The notes under the pieces are model-generated. The model saw only the letters and a list, made by a program, of their open reading frames with translations, was not told the origin of the DNA and did no database searches. Below are positions 17,699 through 26,664 of a stretch of DNA of 64,000 nt, piece after piece (the stretch's first letter is position 1; the number at the start of each line of letters is the position of its first letter). Location: contig NZ_JAPZSK010000009.1 of NCBI RefSeq assembly GCF_027531815.1, positions 1-64,000 of the forward strand. The letters are read 5' to 3'. The translations under genes were made by a program, and so were the position numbers. Origin of the DNA: Gemmatimonas sp. Its GTDB lineage: Bacteria; Gemmatimonadota; Gemmatimonadetes; Gemmatimonadales; Gemmatimonadaceae.

Positions 17699-18301
17699 TC
17701 ACGGCGCCAGCGACGAGGCCGACGCCGCCACGGTGCGATCACGGTGCACACGGAAATCGTAACGGCAGTCTTCACGCATGGAGGCCAGGACGGTCCGCAA
17801 CGGCGCCGTCTCCCGGCCCAGGGCAACGATCTGACGACCGGTGAGGGCAACGCCCGCATCCACGGGCCCCTCGTAGTCGTGCAGGACGAGGCCGACGTAG
17901 GCCACACCGGACTCCAGGAGCGCCACGAGGAAGCCTTCCCAGCGGGCCAGGTCCGTGTCGGCCTGCGCCGTCGACGTGGCGGTGTGGCGCGCTCGGGCCT
18001 TCTCACGCTGGGCCAGCGAGCGCGCGATCCTGGCGCTGCTCCAGCCCTTGGCGGCCAGTCTTCGGGCCGCGTCGTCGTGCGGGCGCTCGGCCTGTCGGGA
18101 CGCCCGCACCTGGTGCCCCAGCGCGGTGTCGCAGTCGCAGGGTCCTGCCGTGGTCAGCACGTACTGTTCGCCCGGCGCGAGGTAGGCGCCGAGCCCGGGG
18201 CCCGCGAGCGGCGTCAGCTGACGCCTGTACTGCGCGGCGATGGGAGCGAGCGAGGCCAGGGAGACCTTGGGCGGGAGGATCGCCGTGACGTAATGGCACA
18301 T
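17699..18301 (-). CDS. Hypothetical protein with Cys-containing N-terminus
   Basis: Soluble protein of 200 residues, not recognised. The start MCHYVTAILPP is taken at 18301 because the preceding frame is compositionally biased and begins without a ribosome-binding site. The N-terminal 70 residues contain MCHY and GPCDCDTALG, suggesting metal or disulfide chemistry. A highly charged helical middle follows (RRLAAKGWSSARIARSLAQR), then the strand-rich GVAYVGLVLHDYEGPV. No partner gene suggests a role. It is followed on the same strand, 33 bp on, by the two-helix membrane protein. Confidence 0.6.
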   Translation of the reverse strand: MCHYVTAILPPKVSLASLAPIAAQYRRQLTPLAGPGLGAYLAPGEQYVLTTAGPCDCDTALGHQVRASRQAERPHDDAARRLAAKGWSSARIARSLAQREKARARHTATSTAQADTDLARWEGFLVALLESGVAYVGLVLHDYEGPVDAGVALTGRQIVALGRETAPLRTVLASMREDCRYDFRVHRDRTVAASASSLAP

Positions 18302-18702
18302 GCGGACGCCGTGGGACGGTGAGTTGCGCGGGGCGCCGACGGGGCGCGGCGCCCCGAGCCGGGGCGACGGAAAGGTATCAGCGCCACGGCGCGAGCCGGT
18401 GCTGGTGAAACGCGGCTTCGCGGGACGCCTCGACAGGGATTGCGCCGCCGCGCCGGTCCTGTATTCTTCCAGCGCCGCGTGTGTGACCCGCGGCCGCACG
18501 AGACGCGCCACCCGTGTAACACGGTGTTTCAGCGCTGGCCAAGAGCTTCAGAATGTCCGAGCCTGTACGTGCGGCATGACAGTGCAGTCGCGTGGAGCGC
18601 CCCACTCTTCGTCCACGCCAAGAGCGGCCGGGTGGTGAATTGCTGCTCACGGAGGAGTTCTCTCCACCCCACGGCGCACCACATCTCTCACCGAGTACGT
18701 CT
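18302..18702. other. 401-bp divergent intergenic region
   Basis: Lies between the starts of the minus-strand hypothetical gene and the plus-strand ZU5 lipoprotein gene. No gene is supported. A TATTCT hexamer near 18461 and the palindrome at 18512-18524 are the only signals seen. Confidence 0.5.
18512..18524. promoter_or_regulatory. 13-bp perfect palindrome, operator candidate
   Basis: CCGTGT-A-ACACGG, six-base arms around one central base, 178 bp upstream of the ZU5 lipoprotein. No regulator gene is adjacent, so the binding protein is unknown. Confidence 0.3.
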
Positions 18703-19308
18703 ATGTTCAATTCGCTTCGCGCGCGGCTCTCCCCGCGCCTGGCCCGCACGCTGCTGTTCGTCGGCGCTGCCGGACTGGCGCTGGGCACCGCCGCGTGTAC
18801 CTCCGACGGGCCGACCAGCCTGCCCTCGCAAACGGCCAGCTTCAACAAGGCGGCGGGTGGCAACGGTGGCCTGGCCACAGAAGTGACGGCGCTGGCGTGG
18901 ACGAAGCCCGTCAAAGAACGAACGGCGTCGGCCGTGATTGGCAGGGCTGGCGGTGTGCTCCGCATTCCGAGCGGCGCGCGTCTGGTCGTACCCGCGGGTG
19001 CCGTCAGCGCCAACGTCACGTTCCGCGTCACGCAGGTTGCCGGTTCGATCGTGGCCTACGACTTCGAGCCGCACGGCATCACCTTCGCGGTGCCGCTGAC
19101 GCTCGAGCAGCCGATCAACGGTACGAACTTCGCAGGCTTCACTAACCCGAAGGTTCAGGGCGCGTATTTCAAGGACGTGAAGCAGCTCAACGATGCCACT
19201 GGCAAGGCCATTGTCGACGAGTTCCGACCGACCCTGCTCTCGATCGACAAGAAGTGGATCCGGTTCTCGGTCGATCACTTCTCCGGTTACATCGTGGCGA
19301 TGGACTAA
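18703..19308 (+). CDS. ZU5-type domain lipoprotein
   Basis: Exported lipoprotein of 201 residues. The N-terminus has basic residues, a hydrophobic core LLFVGAAGLALGTAAC and a lipobox Cys at about residue 32. From residue 70 the sequence reads GRAGGVLRIPSGARLVVPAG followed by AVSANVTFRVTQV. This is the ZU5 pattern (GGxLxxP, then a VPxGA turn), continued by YDFEPHGITFAVPLTLEQPI and a final strand-rich FSVDHFSGYIV. Such proteins are common outer-surface proteins in Gemmatimonadota; their role, probably protein-protein contact, is not established. The ATG at 18703 is chosen because it starts the signal peptide. Confidence 0.75.
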   Translation: MFNSLRARLSPRLARTLLFVGAAGLALGTAACTSDGPTSLPSQTASFNKAAGGNGGLATEVTALAWTKPVKERTASAVIGRAGGVLRIPSGARLVVPAGAVSANVTFRVTQVAGSIVAYDFEPHGITFAVPLTLEQPINGTNFAGFTNPKVQGAYFKDVKQLNDATGKAIVDEFRPTLLSIDKKWIRFSVDHFSGYIVAMD

Positions 19309-19347
19309 GCGGTGACCTTCGCCGGTCTTCCCTTTCTCCCAACACCC

Positions 19348-19560
19348 ATGCGCCTTCGCACTTCGTCGTACCCCCGCTGCCGGTCCGCCCTTGGCGGATT
19401 GGCGCTGGTGGCCGCGACCACGATGGCGGCGCCGGAGTCGCTCCCGCTCGGACCTGATGTTGCGGCCGATGCCGGGCGCAAGGCTCCGGGACGGCTCGCC
19501 GGGTGGCGCCACGTTACCGGCCACGCCGTGCTCGCGGGATATACCGTGCTCGCCGATTAG
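19348..19560 (+). CDS. Small putative secreted protein
   Basis: An open frame of 70 codons starting MRLRTSSYPRCRSALGGLAL, which could be a signal peptide (ALVAATTMAAP). The rest is short and unrecognised. The stop codon lies inside a strong hairpin. It is 39 bp downstream of the ZU5 lipoprotein and might be co-transcribed. It could equally be a non-coding 3' leader to the hairpin, so confidence is low. Confidence 0.3.
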   Translation: MRLRTSSYPRCRSALGGLALVAATTMAAPESLPLGPDVAADAGRKAPGRLAGWRHVTGHAVLAGYTVLAD

Positions 19561-19569
19561 GCGAGCACG
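19545..19569 (+). terminator. 10-bp perfect hairpin, terminator candidate
   Basis: CGTGCTCGCC-GATTA-GGCGAGCACG forms a 10-bp perfect stem with a five-base loop. It would end the transcript of the ZU5 lipoprotein and the small frame after it. There is no T-rich run after the stem. Confidence 0.5.
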
Positions 19570-19850
19570 TTCCTGACGGTGCCCGCTGCCGCACCGATGG
19601 CCGGCGAAACTCCTCGCCGTGCCGTCGGTGCGGTTGCCGTAGCTACGGGAACCGGTCGTGCAGGAACCGGTCGATCGGTAGCCGGTGGGGCGTGACGTCC
19701 CGCGGAACGTCGGCGTCTTACTGAGCAAAGATTCCGCGTCATCGTGCCAACACTCCCTGCCATGCTCTTACGCTCCGCACCCGCTCTGCTTGCTCTCCGG
19801 CCCGGTAACCGCCTTGCGCCGTGCGCGCTCGGCGCCGGGAGTGAGACGTC

Positions 19851-22800
19851 GTGAGCCGCCAGGCGGAGACGCGACGCCCGAAGCTGGCCCTGTTGGCCGA
19901 CGCGCCCCTGGTGCCGGTCACCTCGAGCGAGGGCGAGCTCCTGCTCGAGGAAGGACAGGCTGCCGAACGACGCGGGCAGCGCGCGGAGGCCCGGGCCCTG
20001 TACGAACGGGCGCTCGCGTCGCTCCGCACCGAAGCCGACGGACGACGGGCCTCGATGATCCTCCGCTGGATCGCCCGCACGCATGTAGGCGACGCACAGA
20101 TGGACGCGGCGCTCGAATGCCTGAACGCCGCGGTCACGATGGCCGAGGCCTGTGGCGACGAAAGCGCCGCCGGCAGTGCCATCAACATTCAGGCGGTCGT
20201 GCACTGGCAGCTGGGCGACCTCGATGAGGCCGAGCGCCTGTACCTCACCGCGCGGACGCGCGCGCTCCGGGCGGGCGATGCGAAGCTGGCCGCGATGACC
20301 GCGCAGAACCTCGGGGTCATCGCCAACGTGCGCGGTGATCTCGCAGAGGCTCGCCGGCACTACGAGGCGAGCCTCGAGGAGTATCGCGCGCTCGGATCGG
20401 CGAAGGACATGATCGGCGCCCTCAACAACCTGGGGCTGCTGCACACCCACGCGCAGGACTGGGCGGCGGCGGAGTATGCCTTCGGGGAGGCGGTCCGGAT
20501 CAGCGACGTCCAGCATGACACGAGCGCGCGCATGCTGCTCGATGTGAACCTCGCGGAGATGTGGGTGGCGCGGCAGGACTTCGGGCGCGCTCACGCCGCC
20601 GTCCAGCACGCCATGGACCTCGCCGTTCACTCCGGCGACGGCAGCTCCATGGGACAGGTGAGCAAGCTCCTGGGGGTCATCGCGCGCGAAACGGGGGACC
20701 CGACGGACGCCGAGGAGCACTTCCGTCGCGCCGAGGAGATCGCGGAGACGCGTCAGGACGTACTGTTGCAGGCCGAGGTGGCCCGTGAGGCCGGTGAGCT
20801 CGCCCGGCGCAAAGGGCAGAACAAGGACGTCCTCCGGCACCTGAATCGGGCCCATCGCCTGTTCGGGCAGCTGCGCGCCCGCCGGGACCTGGCCGACATT
20901 GACCGACGCAATAGCCAGCTCGAGGCCGAGTTCCTGCAGGTGGCGCGGCGCTGGGGTGAATCGATCGAAGCCAAGGACCGCTACACGCAGGGCCATTGCC
21001 TGCGCGTGGCCGACCTGGCCTGCGCGATGGCCGCGGATCTGGGGATGGCGAATCAGGACCTCTTCTGGTTCCGCATCGGCGCGCTGCTGCATGACGTGGG
21101 CAAGCTTGTCATTCCCGAAGAGGTGCTGAACAAGGCGGGGAAGCTGACCGACGCCGAGTGGGCGCTCATGCGGAGCCATACCACGGCGGGGGTGGAGATC
21201 CTCGCCGGCGTGGAGTTCCCGTGGGACGTGCTGCCCATCATTCGCTCGCATCATGAGAAGTGGGACGGTACCGGCTACCCCGATCAGCTCCGGGGCGAGG
21301 CGATTCCGCTCGTTGCCCGCATCCTGTGCGTGGCCGATGTCTACGATGCGCTGACCAGCACACGCAGCTACAAGCGGGCGTTCACGCACGAGGAGGCGGT
21401 CGACATCATGCGGCGCGATGTCGGCACAATGTTCGACCCGGCCGTCTTCACGTCGTTCGAACGGGTGGTCTCAACGCGGGCGGCCCGTGCGGAGCCTGAG
21501 GTCGCGGCCCCGGTGTCCCACGAGCCCCCGCCGACACCGGCGCTGGTCGCGGAGCTCGACGATCTGACGGGGCTGCCGCTGCGTCGGGCCTTTCGCGAGG
21601 CGGCCGAGCGGGTGCTGGACGCGCGTCGGACCACCGAACGCCCGGTGTCGCTGCTGGTCATGGACATCGATCACTTCAAGCTGGTGAATGATGCCTTCGG
21701 GCACCTGCAGGGGGACGATACGCTCCGGATGGTCGCGGCGCTGCTGCAGCAGGTCGCGCGCGCCAGCGACTTCATCGCCCGGTATGCGGGTGACGAGCTG
21801 GTGGCGCTCCTGCCGGGGAGCACCCTCGAGGAGGCAGTCGCCGTGGCGGAGCGGCTGCGGGCGGTCGTGGCGGGCGCGTCCTGCGCCCGACGCGATGGGT
21901 CGCCGGATCCGGTGCGGGTGACGCTGTCGATCGGCGTCGCCTCGGCCCCGGCCCATGGGCAATCGCTCGACCAATTGTTCGCCGCCGCCGACGGGGCGCT
22001 GTACAGCGCGAAGCGCCGCGGTCGCAATGCGGTCGCCGTCGCCAGCTCCGTGACTGCCGCGCGTGATGCCGTGCTACTCCTCGACGGCTTCGTTGGCCGC
22101 CACGCGGAGCGGCAGCGGCTGCGCCGCTTGCTCGACGCGGCCGCCAGCGGCGCGCCGCAGGTGGTCGCGGTCGTGGGCGAAGCGGGGATTGGCAAGTCAA
22201 CGCTGTTGCGCCAGCTCGGTCCGGAGATCAGCGTGCGCGCCGGGGCACTGCTGGTGGGACGCTGCCTCGAGGCCGATGTGCGGCCCCCCTACGGACCGTG
22301 GGCCGACGTGATCGGGGCCATCCACGCCCTCGGCATCGTGCCGACGCGCGCGTGGCGCGAGCTCGGTCGGCTGGTGCCGGCGCTGGGCGCGGCGACCGAT
22401 CGGTCGGAGACCGGCGCGGCACCACCAGCAGCCCGCTATACGCTCATGCACGAGATCGAGGAGTATCTCACCGCGGCGGCCGCCGAGCGGCCGTTGGTGA
22501 TCGTGCTCGACGATATGCACTGGGGCGACCGCGAAACATGGGACGTGCTCGAGCTGCTGGTGCCACGCCTGTCCGGTCAACGCCTGCTGGTCTGCCTCGC
22601 CCTGCGCCGCGAGGATATCCCGGCGGACATCACGCAACGGCGGGCCCGCCTGTCGCGGCACGAGTGCGTCAGCGAACTGACGCTGGGTCGCCTGTCGCGC
22701 GAGGAACTCGAGCACTGGTTGCGCACCGCCCTCGGCGGTCGCCCGCTCGATTCGGCACTGATCGACTATGTGGCGGAACACACCGAGGGGAACCCGCTGT

Positions 22801-24686
22801 TTGCCGTGCAGGCGCTGCAGATGCTGCTCGAGGAGGGCGGGCTGTCATTCGACGATGGGGGATGGCGGTATCACCCCCACCCGGACCGACCGATGCCGAC
22901 TGCCGTGCGCGAGTTGCTCACCCGGCGGCTTGCGCGATTGTCCGATGCCGCGCGGGAGGTGCTCACTGCCGCCGCGATTGTCGGCAGCCGGTTCGACGCC
23001 GACCTACTGCTCGCGGCCACCACGCGCGACGAGGAGGCGGTCATCGATGCCCTCGACGAAGGTGTGCGTACGCAAGTGCTCACGTCGTGCGCCCCATACG
23101 GCCTCACCACGTACGAGTTCACGCACGGGCTGCTGGCGGACGTGCTCCGCCGTTCAGGGAATCCGCTGCGCATGCGGCGCATCCACGAGCGCGTGGCGCG
23201 GCTGCTCGCCTCCCGCCCGGCGTCGGCCCCCGCCGACATCGCCGCCCACTTCGACAAGGCGGGGTGTGGCCCCGAGGCGCTCAGTCATGCCCTGCGCGCT
23301 GCCGATCGGGCCATGGCGGTGTATGCCTTCGATGCCGCGGCGACCTGCCTGACGCTGGCTGCACGGCACACGGTGACCCCCGTGGAGTGCGCCGAAGTGG
23401 CCTGGCGCCAGGCGACGCTCGAGGAAACCGTGGGACGCTACGAGGACGCTGAGCGACGCTGCGGGTCGCTGCTCACCGACCACGAAGGGGGCGCGGCAGA
23501 GATCGGCGTCGCCCGAAAGGCCCGCCGCATGGTGCAGCGCCTGCGCCTGCTGCGTGGTGCCTCGGCGGCCGACGTGTGTGCCAGCTGCGAGCAGCTGTAC
23601 GACGCGGCGCTCGCCGCGGAGGATCACGCGGAGGCGGTCACGCTGCTGATGATGCTGTCGCAGGTACACAGCCGGTTGGGAAACGATGCCGAAGCCAAGC
23701 GCACGGCGGACGCGGCGGTGACCGTAGCCCGCACGTTGGGCGACACCGCCCTGCTGGCGGACGCCATCATGCGCCAGGGCTCTGCCGTGCTGACCACGGC
23801 CCCGGCCGATACCGTGCGCCACTATCGCCAGGCACTCGACCTGTTCCGGCAGCGTCAGGACCGGCGCGGTCAGTTGCGCGGCCAGATCAACATCGGCGTG
23901 GCCTGTGACCGGGCCGGAAATCACCCGGCCGCCGAGCTGGCCTACGCCAGCGCGCTCGAGATCGGCACCGAGGTGAAGGCCGCCGACCTCACGGCGCTGG
24001 CGTCCATGAACCTCGGCGTGCTCCTCATGAAGCTGGGGCGCTTTGAGGAGGCGAGCCACCGTTTCGAGCAGACGTTACGGAGCATGAGCGCCGCGCATCA
24101 CGAACCACACCGGCTGGGTGCGCTGTACAATCTCGCGCACCTGGCGCGCGAGCGCGGCGACGCAGCCGGCGCCACCGAGCTGTACAGCGCGGCGATCCAG
24201 CTGGCGCGCCAGCTCGGGCAGCTCGACATTCACGCGGGGGCGACCTGCGGCATCGGGCTCGCCGAGCTGACCCTCGGGCACGTTGCCTCGGCCCGTGCAC
24301 AGCTGCAGGCCGCGCAGGCGATTCTCGATGGGCGTGAGCAGTGGTTCCAGGGACGCGAACTGTTCGTGGCCCTCGCGGTACGGCTGCAGCTCGCGGCGGG
24401 GGCAGCCGACGACGCGGTGCAGGTGCTCTGCGACGCGCTGGCAGTCGCCGATCGATTCGATTCGTATGCCGCCGTCTGGCTCGCCGCTGAGTGCGCCACG
24501 GCTATGCACACCGTCGGTACGCCCCCGGACCGGTGGCAGGAGGTTGTCGCCCGGTACACCGTGAACGCGAGGGCGCTGGGATATGCGCCGCTCCTGGACC
24601 GACTGGTGGGGACCCAGTCGGCACAACGGGGGCCCGAGGGAGGTCTGGCGGACAGCGGATCCTCGTCGGGGCGCTTCGCGGCGTAG
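19851..24686 (+). CDS. TPR / HD-GYP / GGDEF / AAA ATPase / TPR signalling protein
   Basis: Giant cytoplasmic protein of 1611 residues starting at a GTG. Residues 20-360 are TPR-like helical repeats. HD-GYP (366-550) carries LLHDVGK near 412 and HHEKWDGTGYP near 466, so c-di-GMP hydrolysis is expected. GGDEF (565-730) has DIDHFKLVNDAFGH, an RASD inhibitory site and an active-site variant YAGDEL near 645. A MalT/STAND-like ATPase follows, with GRHAERQRLRR, Walker A GEAGIGKST near 775 and Walker B LVIVLDDMHWGD near 885. About 600 residues of further TPR repeats finish the protein. The order puts HD-GYP before GGDEF, the reverse of most dual enzymes. It stands alone and may be an ATP-gated c-di-GMP switch; that role is inference. 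Confidence 0.9.
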   Translation: MSRQAETRRPKLALLADAPLVPVTSSEGELLLEEGQAAERRGQRAEARALYERALASLRTEADGRRASMILRWIARTHVGDAQMDAALECLNAAVTMAEACGDESAAGSAINIQAVVHWQLGDLDEAERLYLTARTRALRAGDAKLAAMTAQNLGVIANVRGDLAEARRHYEASLEEYRALGSAKDMIGALNNLGLLHTHAQDWAAAEYAFGEAVRISDVQHDTSARMLLDVNLAEMWVARQDFGRAHAAVQHAMDLAVHSGDGSSMGQVSKLLGVIARETGDPTDAEEHFRRAEEIAETRQDVLLQAEVAREAGELARRKGQNKDVLRHLNRAHRLFGQLRARRDLADIDRRNSQLEAEFLQVARRWGESIEAKDRYTQGHCLRVADLACAMAADLGMANQDLFWFRIGALLHDVGKLVIPEEVLNKAGKLTDAEWALMRSHTTAGVEILAGVEFPWDVLPIIRSHHEKWDGTGYPDQLRGEAIPLVARILCVADVYDALTSTRSYKRAFTHEEAVDIMRRDVGTMFDPAVFTSFERVVSTRAARAEPEVAAPVSHEPPPTPALVAELDDLTGLPLRRAFREAAERVLDARRTTERPVSLLVMDIDHFKLVNDAFGHLQGDDTLRMVAALLQQVARASDFIARYAGDELVALLPGSTLEEAVAVAERLRAVVAGASCARRDGSPDPVRVTLSIGVASAPAHGQSLDQLFAAADGALYSAKRRGRNAVAVASSVTAARDAVLLLDGFVGRHAERQRLRRLLDAAASGAPQVVAVVGEAGIGKSTLLRQLGPEISVRAGALLVGRCLEADVRPPYGPWADVIGAIHALGIVPTRAWRELGRLVPALGAATDRSETGAAPPAARYTLMHEIEEYLTAAAAERPLVIVLDDMHWGDRETWDVLELLVPRLSGQRLLVCLALRREDIPADITQRRARLSRHECVSELTLGRLSREELEHWLRTALGGRPLDSALIDYVAEHTEGNPLFAVQALQMLLEEGGLSFDDGGWRYHPHPDRPMPTAVRELLTRRLARLSDAAREVLTAAAIVGSRFDADLLLAATTRDEEAVIDALDEGVRTQVLTSCAPYGLTTYEFTHGLLADVLRRSGNPLRMRRIHERVARLLASRPASAPADIAAHFDKAGCGPEALSHALRAADRAMAVYAFDAAATCLTLAARHTVTPVECAEVAWRQATLEETVGRYEDAERRCGSLLTDHEGGAAEIGVARKARRMVQRLRLLRGASAADVCASCEQLYDAALAAEDHAEAVTLLMMLSQVHSRLGNDAEAKRTADAAVTVARTLGDTALLADAIMRQGSAVLTTAPADTVRHYRQALDLFRQRQDRRGQLRGQINIGVACDRAGNHPAAELAYASALEIGTEVKAADLTALASMNLGVLLMKLGRFEEASHRFEQTLRSMSAAHHEPHRLGALYNLAHLARERGDAAGATELYSAAIQLARQLGQLDIHAGATCGIGLAELTLGHVASARAQLQAAQAILDGREQWFQGRELFVALAVRLQLAAGAADDAVQVLCDALAVADRFDSYAAVWLAAECATAMHTVGTPPDRWQEVVARYTVNARALGYAPLLDRLVGTQSAQRGPEGGLADSGSSSGRFAA

Positions 24687-24697
24687 CCCCAGGGCGG

Positions 24698-24733
24698 CAC
24701 CGCGCCCCGGCACCGCGCCCCGGCACCGCGCCT
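24698..24733. repeat. Tandem 13-bp units between convergent genes
   Basis: GCACCGCGCCCCG occurs twice in succession, followed by a partial third copy (GCACCGCGCC). It fills the gap between the giant signalling gene and the opposing permease gene. Confidence 0.85.
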
Positions 24734-25577
24734 ACCGTGCGGTCAGCCGGTCGGCTAGGCGGGCCACCCCGAGCACGGTGAACACCAGCAGGAGCGCCGG
24801 CGCCGTCGCAACCCACCACGCGCTCCCCAGGTAGGCCACGCCGTCCTGCAGGATGGTGCCCCAGCTGGGCGTAGGCGGACGGACCCCGAGCCCGAGGAAG
24901 GAGACGCCCGCCTCCACCGCCAGCAGGTCAGCGAGCAGCGTGGCGCTGGCGGCGGCCACGACCTGGGTGAGATGCGGGGCCACGTGACGAACCAGCAGAC
25001 GTTGCGGTGGCACGCCGAGTGCCTCGGCGGCGCGCACGAATTCGCGGGCGCGCACCGTGCGCGCTTCGGTGTAGATCACCTGCGCGAGCGCCGTCCAGCT
25101 ACCGGCACCAAGGAGAAGCGCCAGCATTGGTACCGACGGATGCGGGACCACCAGCATGATGGCCAGCAGCACCAGTTTCCGTGGTATGGCCCGCAGCGCA
25201 TCGGCCACGTCCATCAACACCCCACCAACGACAGGCCCGCTCGCGGCGGCGATCCCTCCCCAAACCATCGCCAGGAGCGCGGCGACTACTGTGGCCAACC
25301 CGCTCACCGCGAGCGACACGCGGCCCCCGTACAGCAGGCGGCTCAGCAGGTCGCGCGAGTAGGGATCGGTGCCCAGCAGATGCACGGGACTGGGCGGGGC
25401 ATTCTTGAGCGCCACGATGTCCAGCTGCTGCGTGGGGTCGTAGGGGGCGATCCACGGGGCGGCGAGGGCAGACAGGACGATCAGCAACAGCAGCGCCGTC
25501 GACAGCGGCAGGCGCGGAGCCCGCCATCGCGGGCGCGCCAGCGGCGCTGCGTACCGGGCACGCAGTACGACGCTCAT
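24732..25577 (-). CDS. Peptide-type ABC importer permease, DppC-like
   Basis: Inner-membrane permease of 281 residues of the DppC/OppC family. It has an N-terminal helix (TALLLLIVLSALAAPWIAPY), the conserved LLGTDPYSRDLLSRLLYGGR and SL motif, about five further helices, and the EAA-type loop REFVRAAEALGVPPQRLLVRH. The C-terminal VEAGVSFLGLGVRPPTPSWG is diagnostic for the family. The start at 25577 overlaps the stop of the upstream DppB-like gene (ATGA), so the two permeases are translationally coupled. The substrate class (di- or oligopeptides, or nickel) is not determined by the permease sequence. Confidence 0.9.
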   Translation of the reverse strand: MSVVLRARYAAPLARPRWRAPRLPLSTALLLLIVLSALAAPWIAPYDPTQQLDIVALKNAPPSPVHLLGTDPYSRDLLSRLLYGGRVSLAVSGLATVVAALLAMVWGGIAAASGPVVGGVLMDVADALRAIPRKLVLLAIMLVVPHPSVPMLALLLGAGSWTALAQVIYTEARTVRAREFVRAAEALGVPPQRLLVRHVAPHLTQVVAAASATLLADLLAVEAGVSFLGLGVRPPTPSWGTILQDGVAYLGSAWWVATAPALLLVFTVLGVARLADRLTAR

Positions 25578-26563
25578 GATCGGCGTACGTCGGCGGCGGT
25601 ACGCAGCCGCGGATCGAGCCGCGACGCCAGCAGCTCGGTGAGCAGCGATCCCGCCGCCACGGCGGCCGACACGAGAATGACGATACCGGCCACCAGCGGC
25701 GCGTCGCGCAGCGTCACGGCCCGCACCAGCAGTGACCCCATGCCGGGCCACGAGAAGAGTGTTTCCACGACGATGGTGCCCCCGGCCACGACCGGGAGCA
25801 TCGTCCCCAGCAGCGCCACGCTCCCCGCCATCGAGGGGCGCAGCACATGCTGCAGCAGCAGCCGCAACGGGGTAACGCCTCGCGCCTGCGCCGCCTGCAC
25901 GTGGGGCTCACCCGCCGTGGCGCGCACCGCCTGGCGCTGCTGCCGCACGATCACGGCGCTCCACGACAGCGCCAGCGCGCTGGCCGGCAGCACCACATGC
26001 CAGCCCCGATCGCGCCAGCGGGCCATCGCGGAGCCGGTGAGCGCCACCAGCGGATCGTCGAGTCCACCGGCGGGAAAGAGGCCAGCATGCAAGGCGAAGA
26101 CGGCCAGCAGCGCGGTGCCAAGCACGACCTCGGGCACGGCATAGCCGGCGGTGAGCGCCGTGGCGGCCAGACGGACCCCTCGGCTCTCCGGGCGCCAGCC
26201 GTGCAGCGTACCGACGCTTACCCCGAGGAGGGCCGCAAGAAGCAGGGCGGTGCCGGAGAGCAGGACCGTCGCCGGCAGCGCGTCGCCCATGACGTCGATG
26301 ACCGGTCGGCCTTCACTGCTGGAGACGCCCAGCCGGCCACGCAGCACGTCGCCGACATACCGGGCGAGCTGCACCGGCAGCGGCTGCTGCAGCCCCAGCT
26401 GCTGAGCGAGCACCGCCCGCTCGCTCGCCGTGCGCCCGCGCCCCTCCACCGATCCGGTCGTGGCATCCCCCGGGGCCAGACGCAGCAGCGCGAAGCTGGC
26501 CGTCGTCGCCAGCAGGACGACCAGCACTGATCGGCTCAGCCGCCGAATGATCGACACGCGCAT
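25574..26563 (-). CDS. Peptide-type ABC importer permease, DppB-like
   Basis: Permease of 329 residues of the DppB/OppB family. The N-terminal helix (RSVLVVLLATTASFALLRLA) is followed by PGD, then a periplasmic segment with QLGLQQPLPVQLARYVGDVL, the usual LGLDxPLxxQY region. The coupling loop is AAQARGVTPLRLLLQHVLRP, and VVETLFSWPGMGSLL is the family hallmark near the C-terminus. It is the first gene of the coupled pair. About 100 bp separate its start from the divergent substrate-binding lipoprotein gene, so both transcripts may be controlled from the same interval. Confidence 0.9.
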   Translation of the reverse strand: MRVSIIRRLSRSVLVVLLATTASFALLRLAPGDATTGSVEGRGRTASERAVLAQQLGLQQPLPVQLARYVGDVLRGRLGVSSSEGRPVIDVMGDALPATVLLSGTALLLAALLGVSVGTLHGWRPESRGVRLAATALTAGYAVPEVVLGTALLAVFALHAGLFPAGGLDDPLVALTGSAMARWRDRGWHVVLPASALALSWSAVIVRQQRQAVRATAGEPHVQAAQARGVTPLRLLLQHVLRPSMAGSVALLGTMLPVVAGGTIVVETLFSWPGMGSLLVRAVTLRDAPLVAGIVILVSAAVAAGSLLTELLASRLDPRLRTAADVRRS

Positions 26564-26664
26564 GGACGAAAGTCTCGGCCGGATGCGGCCGATACTTCAT
26601 CGAGGAGCGTGTGTCCGCACGCCCCGCGCCTGGCCATCATCGTTCCCGATTCACCGACCTTGCC

